A stretch of DNA of 64,000 nt from NCBI GenBank assembly GCA_913057435.1, contig CAJXNY010000024.1, forward strand, positions 1-64,000, given 5' to 3'. The notes under the pieces were generated by a model that was not told the origin of the DNA, searched no databases, and was given only the letters and a program-made list of their open reading frames with translations. This DNA comes from an uncultured Oceanospirillaceae bacterium (GTDB lineage: Bacteria > Pseudomonadota > Gammaproteobacteria > Pseudomonadales > Balneatricaceae). The position numbers were made by a program, and so were the translations under genes. Positions within the stretch are counted from its first letter, which is position 1; every line of letters begins with the position of its first letter. Below, in pieces: positions 25,257 through 34,310 of this stretch.

Positions 25257-27125
25257 ATGCGAATTTCAACATTGCAGCAGTACCAGATTAATATCGACCG
25301 GATGCAAAACTCCCAGAATACTATTGGTGAATTGCAGCGACAGATTTCGACCGGTAAAACCTACCATCAGCCATCAGATGCACCTGCGGTCGCCGCTGAA
25401 TCGATCCGGCTTGAGCGCGATCTGGCAGCGCTGGACCGCTATGACGGTAATATGGGAAGAGCAAAAAACCGCCTTGAGCTGGAAGAGGTCATGCTGGGAG
25501 ATATGAATGTTCGGCTTGACGTCATGCACGACCTGGTGGAGTCGATACAGGGGACGTTAAATGACGCTAATCTCGATGTTAAAGCCCATGAATTGCGTGA
25601 AATTGTAGCTTCGCTGGCCGGTGCCATGAACAAGCGTGACGCTCAGGGGGAATATATATTCTCGGGCAGTAAAGGTTACACCCAGCCCTATGAGCTGAAC
25701 GCATCAGGCCGTTGGGAGTATATGGGGGACAATGGTCAGCGTGAGATACAGGTAGGGGCGACCCATTACGTTGATTCCAACGATTCCGGTCAGTTTCTGT
25801 TCGAGTCAGTTCCAGGTGAGCTGCAGTATGGTCACTCCGGGGCCGTTAACGTTAAATTTCCGGATAACCTGTCATTTGCCACAGACGAGGATAAAGCAGA
25901 GTTTGAAGCCTTTCTCAAAGATGACGTAAAAGGTGATCTGCAGCTGAGAACCTACCCCGTGCCGTCCGGTGCGGCGGGTGATTTTACGTTTGAAATAGTT
26001 GATACGGCAGGTACTGTACATTACTCAAATCCTCCGGCGAGCCCGGTAACCTTTCCGTTGGGGACCCCTATCTCCTTTAAAGGGGCTGATATTGATGTGA
26101 TTGCACCGGTTGCCACTGATTACAGCTTTCCTGCAACCTCGGCTACCCGTGGTGGCGTTGAAAATATTACTATCACCGATAGCGCTGCTATGGATACGTT
26201 CTTCGCCGATTATGGCGAGGTGACACTGGAGCTGGTTACAGGTACTGATACTTACAAGCTGGCGTCATCCAAAACTGGTGGTTACGTTACCGTCAATGGG
26301 GAAGATGAGTGGGTAATCCCTTCCCCTTCAGGGGTTATTAGCGAAGGCGGATTGGCTATCACTGCGACGTTACCCGTTGCGGCGGCTGGCGGTTCTTTTT
26401 TGTTGAAAGAACCTTCCAGTCAGCATACTGTCACTCAGGTTAGCAGCATTGATAAGGTCGAAGTTGATCCTGCAAACCTGGCGACGTTTGAAACCATGGT
26501 GACTGCTCTGCCAGCGGCGGCTGCAGCCTCGTTAGAGGTGACGATGACCTCGGCCACCACGTGGGCTGCTACTGTGCCAGGGTCAGCGGCTATAACCGGG
26601 ACGATTGTTGCGGGGACGAGTACCGAGCTGGTGGCCTACGGTGTGAAATTTTCATTTCCGAATAATGACCAGCCGGTCGATGGTGAAAAATTTACTGTTG
26701 ATCTCAGGGATAGCAGTCAGCAACTAGTCACTTCTACATCGACCACTACGGTCGATTACGAACGCAAAAACATGCTCAATATCGGGCTGGAAATCGCCGA
26801 ACAGCTGGAAAAAGGCACCGCAACGCCAGAGTTGGAGGAGAAGCTAAACGAGATGCTGGCGCAGACAATTACCGATATTCAGATAGCTCAGGATCAGATC
26901 AATACCGGGATTTCCGGAGTGGGTGCGCGGGTTAGTTCACTTGAAGCGACTGAGAATGCTAACAGCGATATCAGGCTGTTTACCAAGACCACATTGTCCA
27001 ATATTCAGGATGCCGATCTGGCTGAAGTGGCGACGAAGTTTAAGCTTGAACAGACGCTGTTACAGGCATCACAGCAGACCTTTGCCACAACCTCTCGTAT
27101 GTCGCTGTTTGATTACATTAAATAA
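25257..27125 (+). CDS. flgL: FlgL, hook-filament junction protein 3, enlarged
   Basis: 622 residues, well above the about 300-440 usual for FlgL. The N-terminal flagellin-like coiled coil (RISTLQQYQINIDRMQNSQ, STGKTYHQPSDAPAVAA) and C-terminal helix (ANSDIRLFTKTTLSNIQDAD, FKLEQTLLQASQQTF) are conserved. Residues about 190-500 form a large beta-rich, Ala/Thr/Val-rich insertion that would project from the junction. Same operon as flgK; a terminator follows. Confidence 0.95.
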   Translation: MRISTLQQYQINIDRMQNSQNTIGELQRQISTGKTYHQPSDAPAVAAESIRLERDLAALDRYDGNMGRAKNRLELEEVMLGDMNVRLDVMHDLVESIQGTLNDANLDVKAHELREIVASLAGAMNKRDAQGEYIFSGSKGYTQPYELNASGRWEYMGDNGQREIQVGATHYVDSNDSGQFLFESVPGELQYGHSGAVNVKFPDNLSFATDEDKAEFEAFLKDDVKGDLQLRTYPVPSGAAGDFTFEIVDTAGTVHYSNPPASPVTFPLGTPISFKGADIDVIAPVATDYSFPATSATRGGVENITITDSAAMDTFFADYGEVTLELVTGTDTYKLASSKTGGYVTVNGEDEWVIPSPSGVISEGGLAITATLPVAAAGGSFLLKEPSSQHTVTQVSSIDKVEVDPANLATFETMVTALPAAAAASLEVTMTSATTWAATVPGSAAITGTIVAGTSTELVAYGVKFSFPNNDQPVDGEKFTVDLRDSSQQLVTSTSTTTVDYERKNMLNIGLEIAEQLEKGTATPELEEKLNEMLAQTITDIQIAQDQINTGISGVGARVSSLEATENANSDIRLFTKTTLSNIQDADLAEVATKFKLEQTLLQASQQTFATTSRMSLFDYIK

Positions 27126-27131
27126 ATGCGC

Positions 27132-27162
27132 CAGCGCGGCTGTCCGGACGCGCTGCTTTTCT
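27132..27162 (+). terminator. Probable Rho-independent terminator after flgL
   Basis: AGCGCG (27134-27139) pairs with CGCGCT (27150-27155) around a 10-base loop, followed by GCTTTTCT. It starts 7 bases behind the flgL stop. Confidence 0.6.
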
Positions 27163-27289
27163 CCGATTATTCTGTCTGGCTATGTTCATAGCTAACTGTT
27201 GGCAATGATCTAAACTTATAGAGACTCCACTGAAGTAACAGGAAATCTACCATAAACAGTAGATATATTCGTCAGCTTCAGGGCCCTGC

Positions 27290-27866
27290 TCACGCCCTTC
27301 CCCCGGTTGATGATTCATCCATAAACTCCCTAATCCTTTCCTGCCATTGTGGTGCCCCTCTATTAGTAGTTGAGTCTCAACCTGAAATGCTCGAAGTGTG
27401 AATACGACAAAGTTCATTGATTGGGGGGGGGGGGCTCATAAAAGCGTACAGCGCTACCGCTACTGTCACTGTAAAGCCACCTTCATTGCTCTGACAGATA
27501 CGCCACTGTCACGTTTGCGCAAGCGAGGGAAATGGCTGAAGTGTGCCCAGTCCATGCTCTATTCCGAAGTGCTACGCACCGCAGCGGTTCGCTGTCAGAT
27601 CAGCCAGTCACCATCAACTGGAGCATAAGGCTCTGTCTGCCAGTGCAGGTGAGTGCTTGAAGTCAGAGGCTTTCATCCTCAGGGAGTGAACAACTACCAC
27701 CAGCGCCTCAAAGGCTGGCTACAACGCTTTTATGGCGCAGCAACCAGCTAACTGTATCACTACCTTAGCTGGTTCAGGTGGTTTGATCAGCATCGTCCTG
27801 AAAATCGACAACCGGCTGATTTTATGTGTGATTTTATTGCTGTGGAACAGATTCAACATTTAACGA
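27290..27866 (+). mobile_element. Degenerate IS1595-family transposase remnant
   Basis: Two pieces of a transposase are legible. The first (about 27398-27590) reads RYRYCHCKATFIALTDTPLS then RLRKRGKWLKCAQSM, matching the zinc ribbon and early region of IS1595-type transposases (YRCR.C..TF.ALTGTPL.RLR). The second (about 27670-27866) reads NNYHQRLKGWLQRFYGAATS, a stop, then LYHYLSWFRWFDQHRPENR, the conserved end of the same family. The DDE core between them is missing, frames are broken, an in-frame TAA is present, and a G12 run (27423-27434) interrupts the front. A further CHCG-type pair lies near 27340. Terminal inverted repeats were not identified, so the borders are approximate. Confidence 0.75.
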
Positions 27867-27908
27867 AAACATGGCCCTTTCGTCCGCTGTTATTGCTGAA
27901 TAAAGTAT

Positions 27909-28208
27909 TCATGTCTTTTTGTATGCATTGATGGCTTTGCTTGACTGGCTCAGCTGCTGTCTGACTTCCAGAATTTCCTGCTGCTTTTCTCTGGCAAGCT
28001 GTTCTATTTCACGATCCAGAGTCTGTGTCGTATGAATGAGTTGAGCAACGGCCAGGCTCTGAGCCTTGCTAATGGGAGGTTGTGTCTGCGCGTCAATAAG
28101 GTGTGCACGTTTTGCCTGGGTCTGTTCAACGGACGCCCAGTCGCCCTGTTTTGCCTGCATTAACATCTCTTCACTGTACCTTACAATGTCTGTCATCTGT
28201 TTCTGCAC
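27909..28208 (-). CDS. FliT-like flagellar chaperone
   Basis: 99 residues, entirely helical. The N-terminus (VRYSEEMLMQAKQGDWASVE, then QTQAKRAHLIDA) fits the FliT family pattern S..ML..A..G.WD.....E..R..L, and the rest is a coiled coil (TQTLDREIEQLAREKQQEIL). FliT normally binds the filament cap FliD and lies after fliS; that slot is occupied here by a methyltransferase gene. It is transcribed away from fliC. Function by family resemblance and context only. Confidence 0.65.
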   Translation of the reverse strand: MQKQMTDIVRYSEEMLMQAKQGDWASVEQTQAKRAHLIDAQTQPPISKAQSLAVAQLIHTTQTLDREIEQLAREKQQEILEVRQQLSQSSKAINAYKKT

Positions 28209-28298
28209 GGTGTACTCCGGGTGAAATAAACGTAAAGGTTCCTGCGTGGTTGTCGCTAACTATATCCAACAGGAGAGTCGTGTCCTACACAGCCCTTA

Positions 28299-28325
28299 AA
28301 AAAAGTGAAAAAAGTGAAAAAAGTG
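28299..28325 (+). repeat. Three 9-bp A-tract repeats upstream of the fliC promoter
   Basis: AAAAAAGTG is repeated three times in tandem (28299-28307, 28308-28316, 28317-28325) and ends one base before the -35 box. The A-tracts recur at nearly helical spacing, so bent DNA or an UP element for the RNA polymerase alpha subunit is plausible. Confidence 0.75.
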
Positions 28326-28326
28326 C

Positions 28327-28353
28327 TAAAGGGTTGGCTGCAGACACCGATAA
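28327..28353 (+). promoter_or_regulatory. FliA (sigma-28) promoter of fliC
   Basis: TAAA (28327-28330), 15 bases, ACCGATAA (28346-28353), matching the TAAA-N15-GCCGATAA core. The leader to the fliC ATG is about 115 bases, and AGGAGAATGAATC precedes the start. Confidence 0.87.
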
Positions 28354-28477
28354 CCTGAATACGAAATACAGAATCATAAACGCTCAGCCAGCAATTAGGC
28401 TGACCGACATAATGAATAGCAATGAGCTGCCATGACGCTTACGAAGCCGGTGCTCACATCATTCAGGAGAATGAATC

Positions 28478-30676
28478 ATGTCTTTGATGATCAATACTAA
28501 CGTTGCTTCTCTCAGCGCCCAGAACTCCATGAGCAAAGCTCAGGTGGATCAGAATGAGGCGATGGAACGTCTGACCACCGGCAAGCGTATCAACACTGCT
28601 GCGGATGACTCGGCAGGGCTGGCAATCGCTAACAAAATGACCTCCCAGGTAAAGGGCCTGAACCAGGCAGTACGTAATGCCAACGACGGTATTTCCATGT
28701 TGCAAACGGCAGCGGGTGGCCTGGAAGAATCTGGTAATATTCTGCAGCGTATGCGTGAGCTGTCAGTTCAGTCGGCATCCGGCACTTACGACGATGACAG
28801 CAACCGTGGCTCCATGCAGGCCGAGGTCAAACAGCTAAAAGCAGAACTGGACCGTATCGCTGCAACAACTGAGTTTAACGGTCTGAAGGTTCTGGATGGC
28901 AGCCAGAAAGATACCAGCTTGCAGATTGGTGGTAACGCTAACGAGACTATTTCCTTCAGTGTTGCTTCTACTGCTGCAGGTGATCTGGGTGGCGTGAACG
29001 ACGACATTACCGGTGCTGATGCTGGTACCAGTGCTGCTTTGCTGACACAGCTGCAGTTAGCACAAGGTGATGGCACTCATGATCTGATAATTAACGGTCA
29101 GAACGTCGGTGACCTGAGTGGCGCAGGTATTACTACTCTGGAAGATGCAATCGACACCATCAATGATAATACTGTTGGTTTTGAGGTGGGCGTAACCAGT
29201 GAACTGGCCGGGACCAAAGCAGGTACCGGTATTGTTACCTCGGCGCAGAGTATAACGGTCTCTGTGACTAACCTGAATGGTAGTGAGATGTCGTTTGCTG
29301 TAAGTGATACGGCAAGCGTTAAAGAAATTGCCGAATCAATCAATAAACAGGCTAATGGTGCTGTTAACGCGTCTGTCAGCAGTGATGGAAAGCTGGCTCT
29401 GAGCGCTGATGACTCCAGTCAGGTTAAGCTTACCGGCAGCGCAGGTCTTAAGCTTAGTGAAGTCACTGGTACGTCAACCGGGGCTCAGTCTGCTGGTGAA
29501 GTTTCTCAGGTTCCTATTACCACTATTGCTGGTGCTGTGAACGCTTTCAGTATTGATCTTAATCTTGATAATGGTACGACTAAAACGATAACCTCTACTG
29601 GTGGTTTTGCGACGGGTGTGAGTGCTGCCACCTTTGTTACAGCCTTTAACGGCGATACTGACATGAGCAATGCTGGCCTGAGTCTGAGTATCGATGCGGA
29701 TAACAAGCTGGTACTGACTGGGCCTGATGACAACGTTACAGGCTTTTCGCTTAACCATACTACGGGTGCCTCTCAGACTACAATCCGGGCGCTGACCGGT
29801 ACGACCAATGGGACTGAGGCTACAGCGACTGCGGGTGCTCGTCTGACCATTGATGCAGAGACCGGTACGGATGGTCTCACGGTTGCGTTTAATGGTAACG
29901 TAAACGCGGCGGGGCTGGGGGTTGATCAGCGTACAGACGAGGGTGAAATCACCGGTACTGCCTATGCTACAGGCTCTACTGTTGGTGACCTTGCCGCGAT
30001 AGTAAATGCGGTTGCTGTGCCATCTATTCGTGAGGGCGATCTGAAGATCAATGGCGTTGATATTGGTGAAATTGACGCCACGGCAATCGTTGTTGCTGGT
30101 GCTAACGTAACTCAGGCAGAGATGGATGCGGCGGAAAATACATCGTTGACTTCTGTTATGGACGCCATCAATGAAAAGCGTGACCAGACGGGTGTAACGG
30201 CGTCTATCGAAACAACCCCGGGTGCTAATATTGGCTACCAGCTGGTCCTGTCCTCACAGGACGGCAGCGAAATCAGCATTGATTACGCCGACAGTGCGGT
30301 TTCTGCTGATGTACTGCAGCTTACCGGTATGCGGGAAACAAATAGCTCTCAAGGTGCGACCGGCTCAGTAGACAGTATCGATATCTCCACCGCTGAAGGT
30401 GCGCAGAAAGCGATCACCATACTCGATGAGGCTATCGACCAGGTAAGTGCCATCCAGGGTGAGCTGGGTGCGGTTGAAAACCGTCTGGACTTTACCGTGA
30501 ATAACCTGTCTAACGTGTCCGAAAATGCATCAGCTGCCAAGTCCCGTATTATGGACTCTGACTTTGCGGCAGAATCTGCCAACCTGAGCCGTGCCCAGGT
30601 TCTGCAGCAGGCATCTCAGGCAATGCTGGCCCAGGCTAACTCTGCACCAAAACAGGTAATGTCTCTGCTGCAGTAA
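28478..30676 (+). CDS. fliC: FliC, flagellin
   Basis: 732 residues, larger than many flagellins (about 280-500). D0/D1 are conserved at the N-terminus (MINTNVASLSAQNSMSKAQ, RLTTGKRINTAADDSAGLAI, LQRMRELSVQSASGTYDDD) and C-terminus (RLDFTVNNLSNVSENASAAK, SRIMDSDFAAESANLSRAQV, QVLQQASQAMLAQANSAPKQ). Residues about 170-600 are a variable surface domain rich in Thr, Ser, Gly, Asp and Val, with flagellin-insert-like repeats (for example SVTNLNGSEMSFAVSDTASV). It is the only flagellin gene in the window. Monocistronic: FliA promoter in front, strong terminator behind. Confidence 0.97.
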   Translation: MSLMINTNVASLSAQNSMSKAQVDQNEAMERLTTGKRINTAADDSAGLAIANKMTSQVKGLNQAVRNANDGISMLQTAAGGLEESGNILQRMRELSVQSASGTYDDDSNRGSMQAEVKQLKAELDRIAATTEFNGLKVLDGSQKDTSLQIGGNANETISFSVASTAAGDLGGVNDDITGADAGTSAALLTQLQLAQGDGTHDLIINGQNVGDLSGAGITTLEDAIDTINDNTVGFEVGVTSELAGTKAGTGIVTSAQSITVSVTNLNGSEMSFAVSDTASVKEIAESINKQANGAVNASVSSDGKLALSADDSSQVKLTGSAGLKLSEVTGTSTGAQSAGEVSQVPITTIAGAVNAFSIDLNLDNGTTKTITSTGGFATGVSAATFVTAFNGDTDMSNAGLSLSIDADNKLVLTGPDDNVTGFSLNHTTGASQTTIRALTGTTNGTEATATAGARLTIDAETGTDGLTVAFNGNVNAAGLGVDQRTDEGEITGTAYATGSTVGDLAAIVNAVAVPSIREGDLKINGVDIGEIDATAIVVAGANVTQAEMDAAENTSLTSVMDAINEKRDQTGVTASIETTPGANIGYQLVLSSQDGSEISIDYADSAVSADVLQLTGMRETNSSQGATGSVDSIDISTAEGAQKAITILDEAIDQVSAIQGELGAVENRLDFTVNNLSNVSENASAAKSRIMDSDFAAESANLSRAQVLQQASQAMLAQANSAPKQVMSLLQ

Positions 30677-30701
30677 TCTGATCGCAGCTTGGTAACCTGA
30701 C

Positions 30702-30738
30702 TAAAAGCCCCATCCGCTAGCCGGATGGGGTTTTTTTT
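30702..30738 (+). terminator. Rho-independent terminator of fliC
   Basis: CCCCATCCG (30708-30716) pairs perfectly with CGGATGGGG (30722-30730) around CTAGC, followed by T8. Confidence 0.95.
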
Positions 30739-30991
30739 GGATGAGTGCAGGATAATCATTTTCATGTACGGAAGGGTTGTGAATAAACTCGTACCTGGGC
30801 TCAGGTGAAGGTGGACTTATTCGTGAAGGGGGGCTAAAGGATCGGGTGGCCTGGGCGGGCTGTTTTCTGGCTTAGTGGTGGCGCTGAGGTTGGAGTCGGT
30901 GCAGTGTTTACTGCCTGTTATCCATTGCCTGGGTACCGGCTTTTCAATCTCTAAATAGAGCCGGAATGGCTGTTTATAGTACACTGGGAAC
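30739..30991. other. Intergenic between the fliC terminator and the flaG promoter
   Basis: About 250 bases without a convincing ORF, RNA gene or repeat. Confidence 0.45.
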
Positions 30992-31018
30992 TAAAGTTTT
31001 GGTGCGCCCGGTCGATAT
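30992..31018 (+). promoter_or_regulatory. FliA (sigma-28) promoter of flaG-fliD-fliS
   Basis: TAAAGTTT (30992-30999), 11 bases, GTCGATAT (31011-31018); a complete -35 box and a -10 with two changes from GCCGATAA. It lies about 172 bases before flaG, leaving a long leader. Confidence 0.82.
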
Positions 31019-31024
31019 GAAAGG

Positions 31025-31190
31025 GAACGGCACAGCGCTCGCCGCAGGTGATAGTTAACTATACCAGCAGCTGAAATCAGCGTGGGGCTGTCGCAACTGA
31101 TCATAAGGGCCTGGCAGATATCTGCTGGCCTGGCTAGGTCTCTTTAATGGATGGACAACCCATTCTGTAAAATCACGACAGAGGTAACTG
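31025..31190 (+). other. Long structured 5' leader of flaG
   Basis: If transcription starts just behind the FliA site, the mRNA carries about 165 untranslated bases. They contain TAGTTAACTA (31052-31061), a GCTGA-AA-TCAGC hairpin (31070-31081), and GCAGATATCTGC (31114-31125) framed by GGCC on both sides. No known riboswitch was recognised. GAGGT lies just before the start codon. Confidence 0.45.
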
Positions 31191-31625
31191 ATGATGGTTA
31201 GTGATGGAATCAGCGCAACCAGTAGCGTTGCTAATAGTTATGTAACAGATAACCGTGCCCAGTCAGCGACAGCAGGGTCTGTGCCGCCAGCCAGTGCTTT
31301 GGGTAGTGTGGGCGCTGGCCAGGCCGTTGAGGCGTCAGGTAAAGCGGAGCGTAGTCGTGCCGACAATGATAACCGTACCCCGCAGCTGACCGAGCAGCAG
31401 CAAGCTGAGCAGCTGGAAGAGGCAGTGAATAAAATTAATGAGATGATGCGTGAAGGCGGGCGCTCGCTCTCTTTCAGTGTTGATAAAGATATCAAGCAGG
31501 TTGTGGTAACCGTCACCAATACAGAGACGGATGAGGTGGTACGCCAGATTCCTAACGTGGAAGCGCTGAAGTTTTCCCGGGAACTGGAAGGCATGATGGG
31601 GCTTATTTTTAACGATAAGGCCTGA
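31191..31625 (+). CDS. flaG: FlaG, flagellar filament-associated protein
   Basis: 144 residues. The N-terminal half is Ser/Ala/Gly-rich and low-complexity; the C-terminal FlaG domain is clear: EQLEEAVNKINEMMREGGRS, LSFSVDKDIKQVVVTVTNTE, VVRQIPNVEALKFSRELEGM. FlaG influences filament length in pseudomonads and vibrios. The ATG at 31194 is an equally possible start. fliD follows after 77 bp. Confidence 0.93.
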   Translation: MMVSDGISATSSVANSYVTDNRAQSATAGSVPPASALGSVGAGQAVEASGKAERSRADNDNRTPQLTEQQQAEQLEEAVNKINEMMREGGRSLSFSVDKDIKQVVVTVTNTETDEVVRQIPNVEALKFSRELEGMMGLIFNDKA

Positions 31626-31702
31626 TACTGCCCGCTAATATGCAGTATTGCACAGACTCAAGTGGTTGTTTCAGCATCAACGGTAGATAGAGGGATATCG
31701 AT

Positions 31703-33790
31703 ATGGGTAACAATATTGTCAGTTCACTGAACGCAGGTTCCGGTATAGATGTTCCGAAACTTGTTGAAGGGCTGGTTAGTGTTGCGCGTGCAGCGCCGGA
31801 ACAGCGCTTGGATCGCAATCAGGAGAAGCTGGAATCCCAGATCTCCGCGTACGGTACCTTGAAATCCAGTATGGATGAGTTCAAAAAAGTACTGGACCCG
31901 CTGACCAACCCTGATCTGTTTAATGCCCGCTCGGCTACCTTTCCGTCCAATAATGAGTTTATTACCGCCAACGGTCTGAGCCCCGATGCCCAGACCGGTA
32001 CCTTTGATGTCAAGGTGGTGCAAACCGCGCGGTCCCAGTCGCTGGCGTCTGCGTCGATGGATAGCGCCACGGATCAGGTTCTGACATCCGGTGATAGCGA
32101 TGAAACACTGACGATCAATTTTGGTGCATGGAGCGATAGCCCGGCGACTAACCCCGGGGCGACCTTTAGTGCTAATGCCGATAAAGATTCCCTTGAAGTC
32201 AAAATCATTGCGGGTAAAAGCTCACTTAATGATATTGCTGAAGCGATTAACAAGGAAAATAAAGGGCTGCAGGCATCGGTTATTGATGATGGCAATGGTA
32301 AATCTCAACTGCTGCTGACAGCCCCTTCTGGCGAGAAGCAACAGGTGCAACTTCAGATCACGGATACCAACGGTGCTGGCAAGCTGGATTTTATGACGTT
32401 TGATACCGGTATGGTTGCCGGTCCAAATGCCATGAGCCAGACTCAGGCGGGTCGTGACGCCAAGGTAGAAGTCAATGGTCTGGAAGTCAGTCGTGCTTCA
32501 AATACCATGGATGATGTGGTTAAAGGCTTTGATTTTACTCTTAATAAAGAGAGCCTTGGTGAGGTGGTGACTTTTTCCATCGAGCAGGACAGTAGTACTT
32601 CTGAGCAGGCGATTCGTGATTTTGTTGAGGCTTATAATACCTTTGCTACGACGGCAAAAAACCTGACCGGCATTACCGAAGACGAAGAAACCAAAAAGAG
32701 AAAATCAGGAGCGCTCTCTACGGATGGCTCCGCCAAGCAGATTGTCTCTACCATTACCGGTTCCCGCTCGCAGCAGGTGACAGGCCTGACCGGTAAGTAC
32801 AGTATGCTGGCGAATATCGGCATTGTGACTGAGCAGAATGGCTCTCTGAAAATTGACGAAGACATTTTTAAAAAAGCGCTGACAGATAACTATGATGATG
32901 TGACGCAGCTTTTTTCCCGTAGTACCAGTTCTAGCAATTCAAGTATTGACGTCGGCACAAAGTCATACAAAACACCGCCAGCCGGCAGCTATCAGGTTGA
33001 GGTTACGCAAGACCCGAGTAAAGCCAATATTGTGTCTGGTGCAACCGCGATTCCTGCCAACTTTGACGCCAGTGATCCAGCCAAGGATTATAGCTTCAAA
33101 TTCAGCTTTCATGGTCAGGTAACCAGTGAAATCAAGCTGGATCAGGTCTACACAACGCCAGAGGAGTTGGCTGCCGCGATTCAGGTAGCGATCAATAGCG
33201 ATAAGAACCTGGAAAACGAGCGGGGTGTCGTAGTGAACTATGACAGTGCCACGACAAAATTTACCTTTGAGTCTAATGAGTACGGCACTGTTAATAACTC
33301 AGCGATAGTCGGTTTTACCGAAATAAGCACCGATATGCGAACGCTGTTTGATATGAATAGCTCCACCACGGCAACTGGTAAAGATGCTAAAGGTACCATT
33401 GATGGTGTGGAGGCGTTCGGTGTGGGTAATGTGCTGTTGGCGGCAACAGATTCAAAGGCAGATGGTCTTTCCTTGACGATTACACCCGGTGCTGCGGGCT
33501 CGGTTGAAACCATCAACTTCAGTAGTGGCTTTGCTGGGGAACTGGTCAGTGACCTCTCCACCTTCCTTGCAGATAAGGGGACGATCAGCAACCGTGAGGA
33601 ACGGATCAATAGTAACCTGGAAAAGATAGATGAAGATCGTGAGAAGCTGGATACCCGTATGTCCAAGCTGCAGATCCGCTACCAGAGCCAGTTTCTGGCA
33701 ATGGAAGCGATACTGAATGGTATGAGTAATACCAGTAAGCAACTGGATACAATTCTTGATACACTGCCGTTCACCGCGAAGAGCAACTAA
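31703..33790 (+). CDS. fliD: FliD, filament cap protein, enlarged
   Basis: 695 residues versus about 450-480 in many relatives. N-terminal FliD domain (SSLNAGSGIDVPKLVEGLV) and C-terminal coiled coil (REERINSNLEKIDEDREKLD, MSKLQIRYQSQFLAMEAILN) are conserved. An extra beta-rich region lies at about 410-610, starting after a Ser/Asn linker (RSTSSSNSSIDVGTKSY). FliD caps the filament and folds flagellin subunits. GAGGGATATCG precedes the ATG. Confidence 0.95.
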   Translation: MGNNIVSSLNAGSGIDVPKLVEGLVSVARAAPEQRLDRNQEKLESQISAYGTLKSSMDEFKKVLDPLTNPDLFNARSATFPSNNEFITANGLSPDAQTGTFDVKVVQTARSQSLASASMDSATDQVLTSGDSDETLTINFGAWSDSPATNPGATFSANADKDSLEVKIIAGKSSLNDIAEAINKENKGLQASVIDDGNGKSQLLLTAPSGEKQQVQLQITDTNGAGKLDFMTFDTGMVAGPNAMSQTQAGRDAKVEVNGLEVSRASNTMDDVVKGFDFTLNKESLGEVVTFSIEQDSSTSEQAIRDFVEAYNTFATTAKNLTGITEDEETKKRKSGALSTDGSAKQIVSTITGSRSQQVTGLTGKYSMLANIGIVTEQNGSLKIDEDIFKKALTDNYDDVTQLFSRSTSSSNSSIDVGTKSYKTPPAGSYQVEVTQDPSKANIVSGATAIPANFDASDPAKDYSFKFSFHGQVTSEIKLDQVYTTPEELAAAIQVAINSDKNLENERGVVVNYDSATTKFTFESNEYGTVNNSAIVGFTEISTDMRTLFDMNSSTTATGKDAKGTIDGVEAFGVGNVLLAATDSKADGLSLTITPGAAGSVETINFSSGFAGELVSDLSTFLADKGTISNREERINSNLEKIDEDREKLDTRMSKLQIRYQSQFLAMEAILNGMSNTSKQLDTILDTLPFTAKSN

Positions 33791-33813
33791 TCAGAATATC
33801 GAAGGTAGGCACC

Positions 33814-34203
33814 GTGAGCATAGGTAAACTCAAGCAATATCAGGATGTCAATGTCAATGCAACACTGGCCACCGCGTCCCCTCATAAGCAGATTGATATG
33901 TTGTATGAAGGGGCGTTGAAGTTTCTTGTGCAGGCCAAGGTGGCGATAGAGCATAATAATATTGAAGCCCGCTCCAATCAAATTAACCGCATCAGTGATA
34001 TTATTTTTGCCTTGAATGACTACCTGGATATGGAAAAAGGTGGTGAGCTGGCGGTAAACTTGGCCGCGCTTTACGATTATATGCTGCGCCGTCTGCGTGA
34101 GGCAAACCGCGATAATAGCATTAAAGCGTGTGACGAAGTGATGTCGCTTATTGTCGATTTACGGATGGGCTGGCAGGGAATGCCACAGGAATATAAAAAC
34201 TGA
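33814..34203 (+). CDS. fliS: FliS, flagellin export chaperone
   Basis: 129 residues, typical FliS length: ASPHKQIDMLYEGALKFLVQ, then AKVAIEHNNIEARSNQINR and DYLDMEKGGELAVNLAALYD. It binds the flagellin C-terminus in the cytoplasm. Translation starts at GTG 33814 with GAAGGTAGG upstream, 23 bp after fliD. Last gene of the flaG-fliD-fliS unit; a two-way terminator follows. Confidence 0.95.
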   Translation: MSIGKLKQYQDVNVNATLATASPHKQIDMLYEGALKFLVQAKVAIEHNNIEARSNQINRISDIIFALNDYLDMEKGGELAVNLAALYDYMLRRLREANRDNSIKACDEVMSLIVDLRMGWQGMPQEYKN

Positions 34204-34310
34204 GCCAGGCTTCTGTCTTGTGGTGATTAATAATAACGACCACCCGTCTTCGCTCTTGATTAATGAAATCACGGCGAGTGCATAAAGTTTTTATGTTTTT
34301 CTTACGCTTT

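Noticed and set aside
31098-31126. Possible sigma-54 site (TGGCAGA...TGC) before flaG
   Set aside because: GG and GC are 9 rather than 10 bases apart, and the elements lie in a palindrome; the FliA site upstream fits much better.
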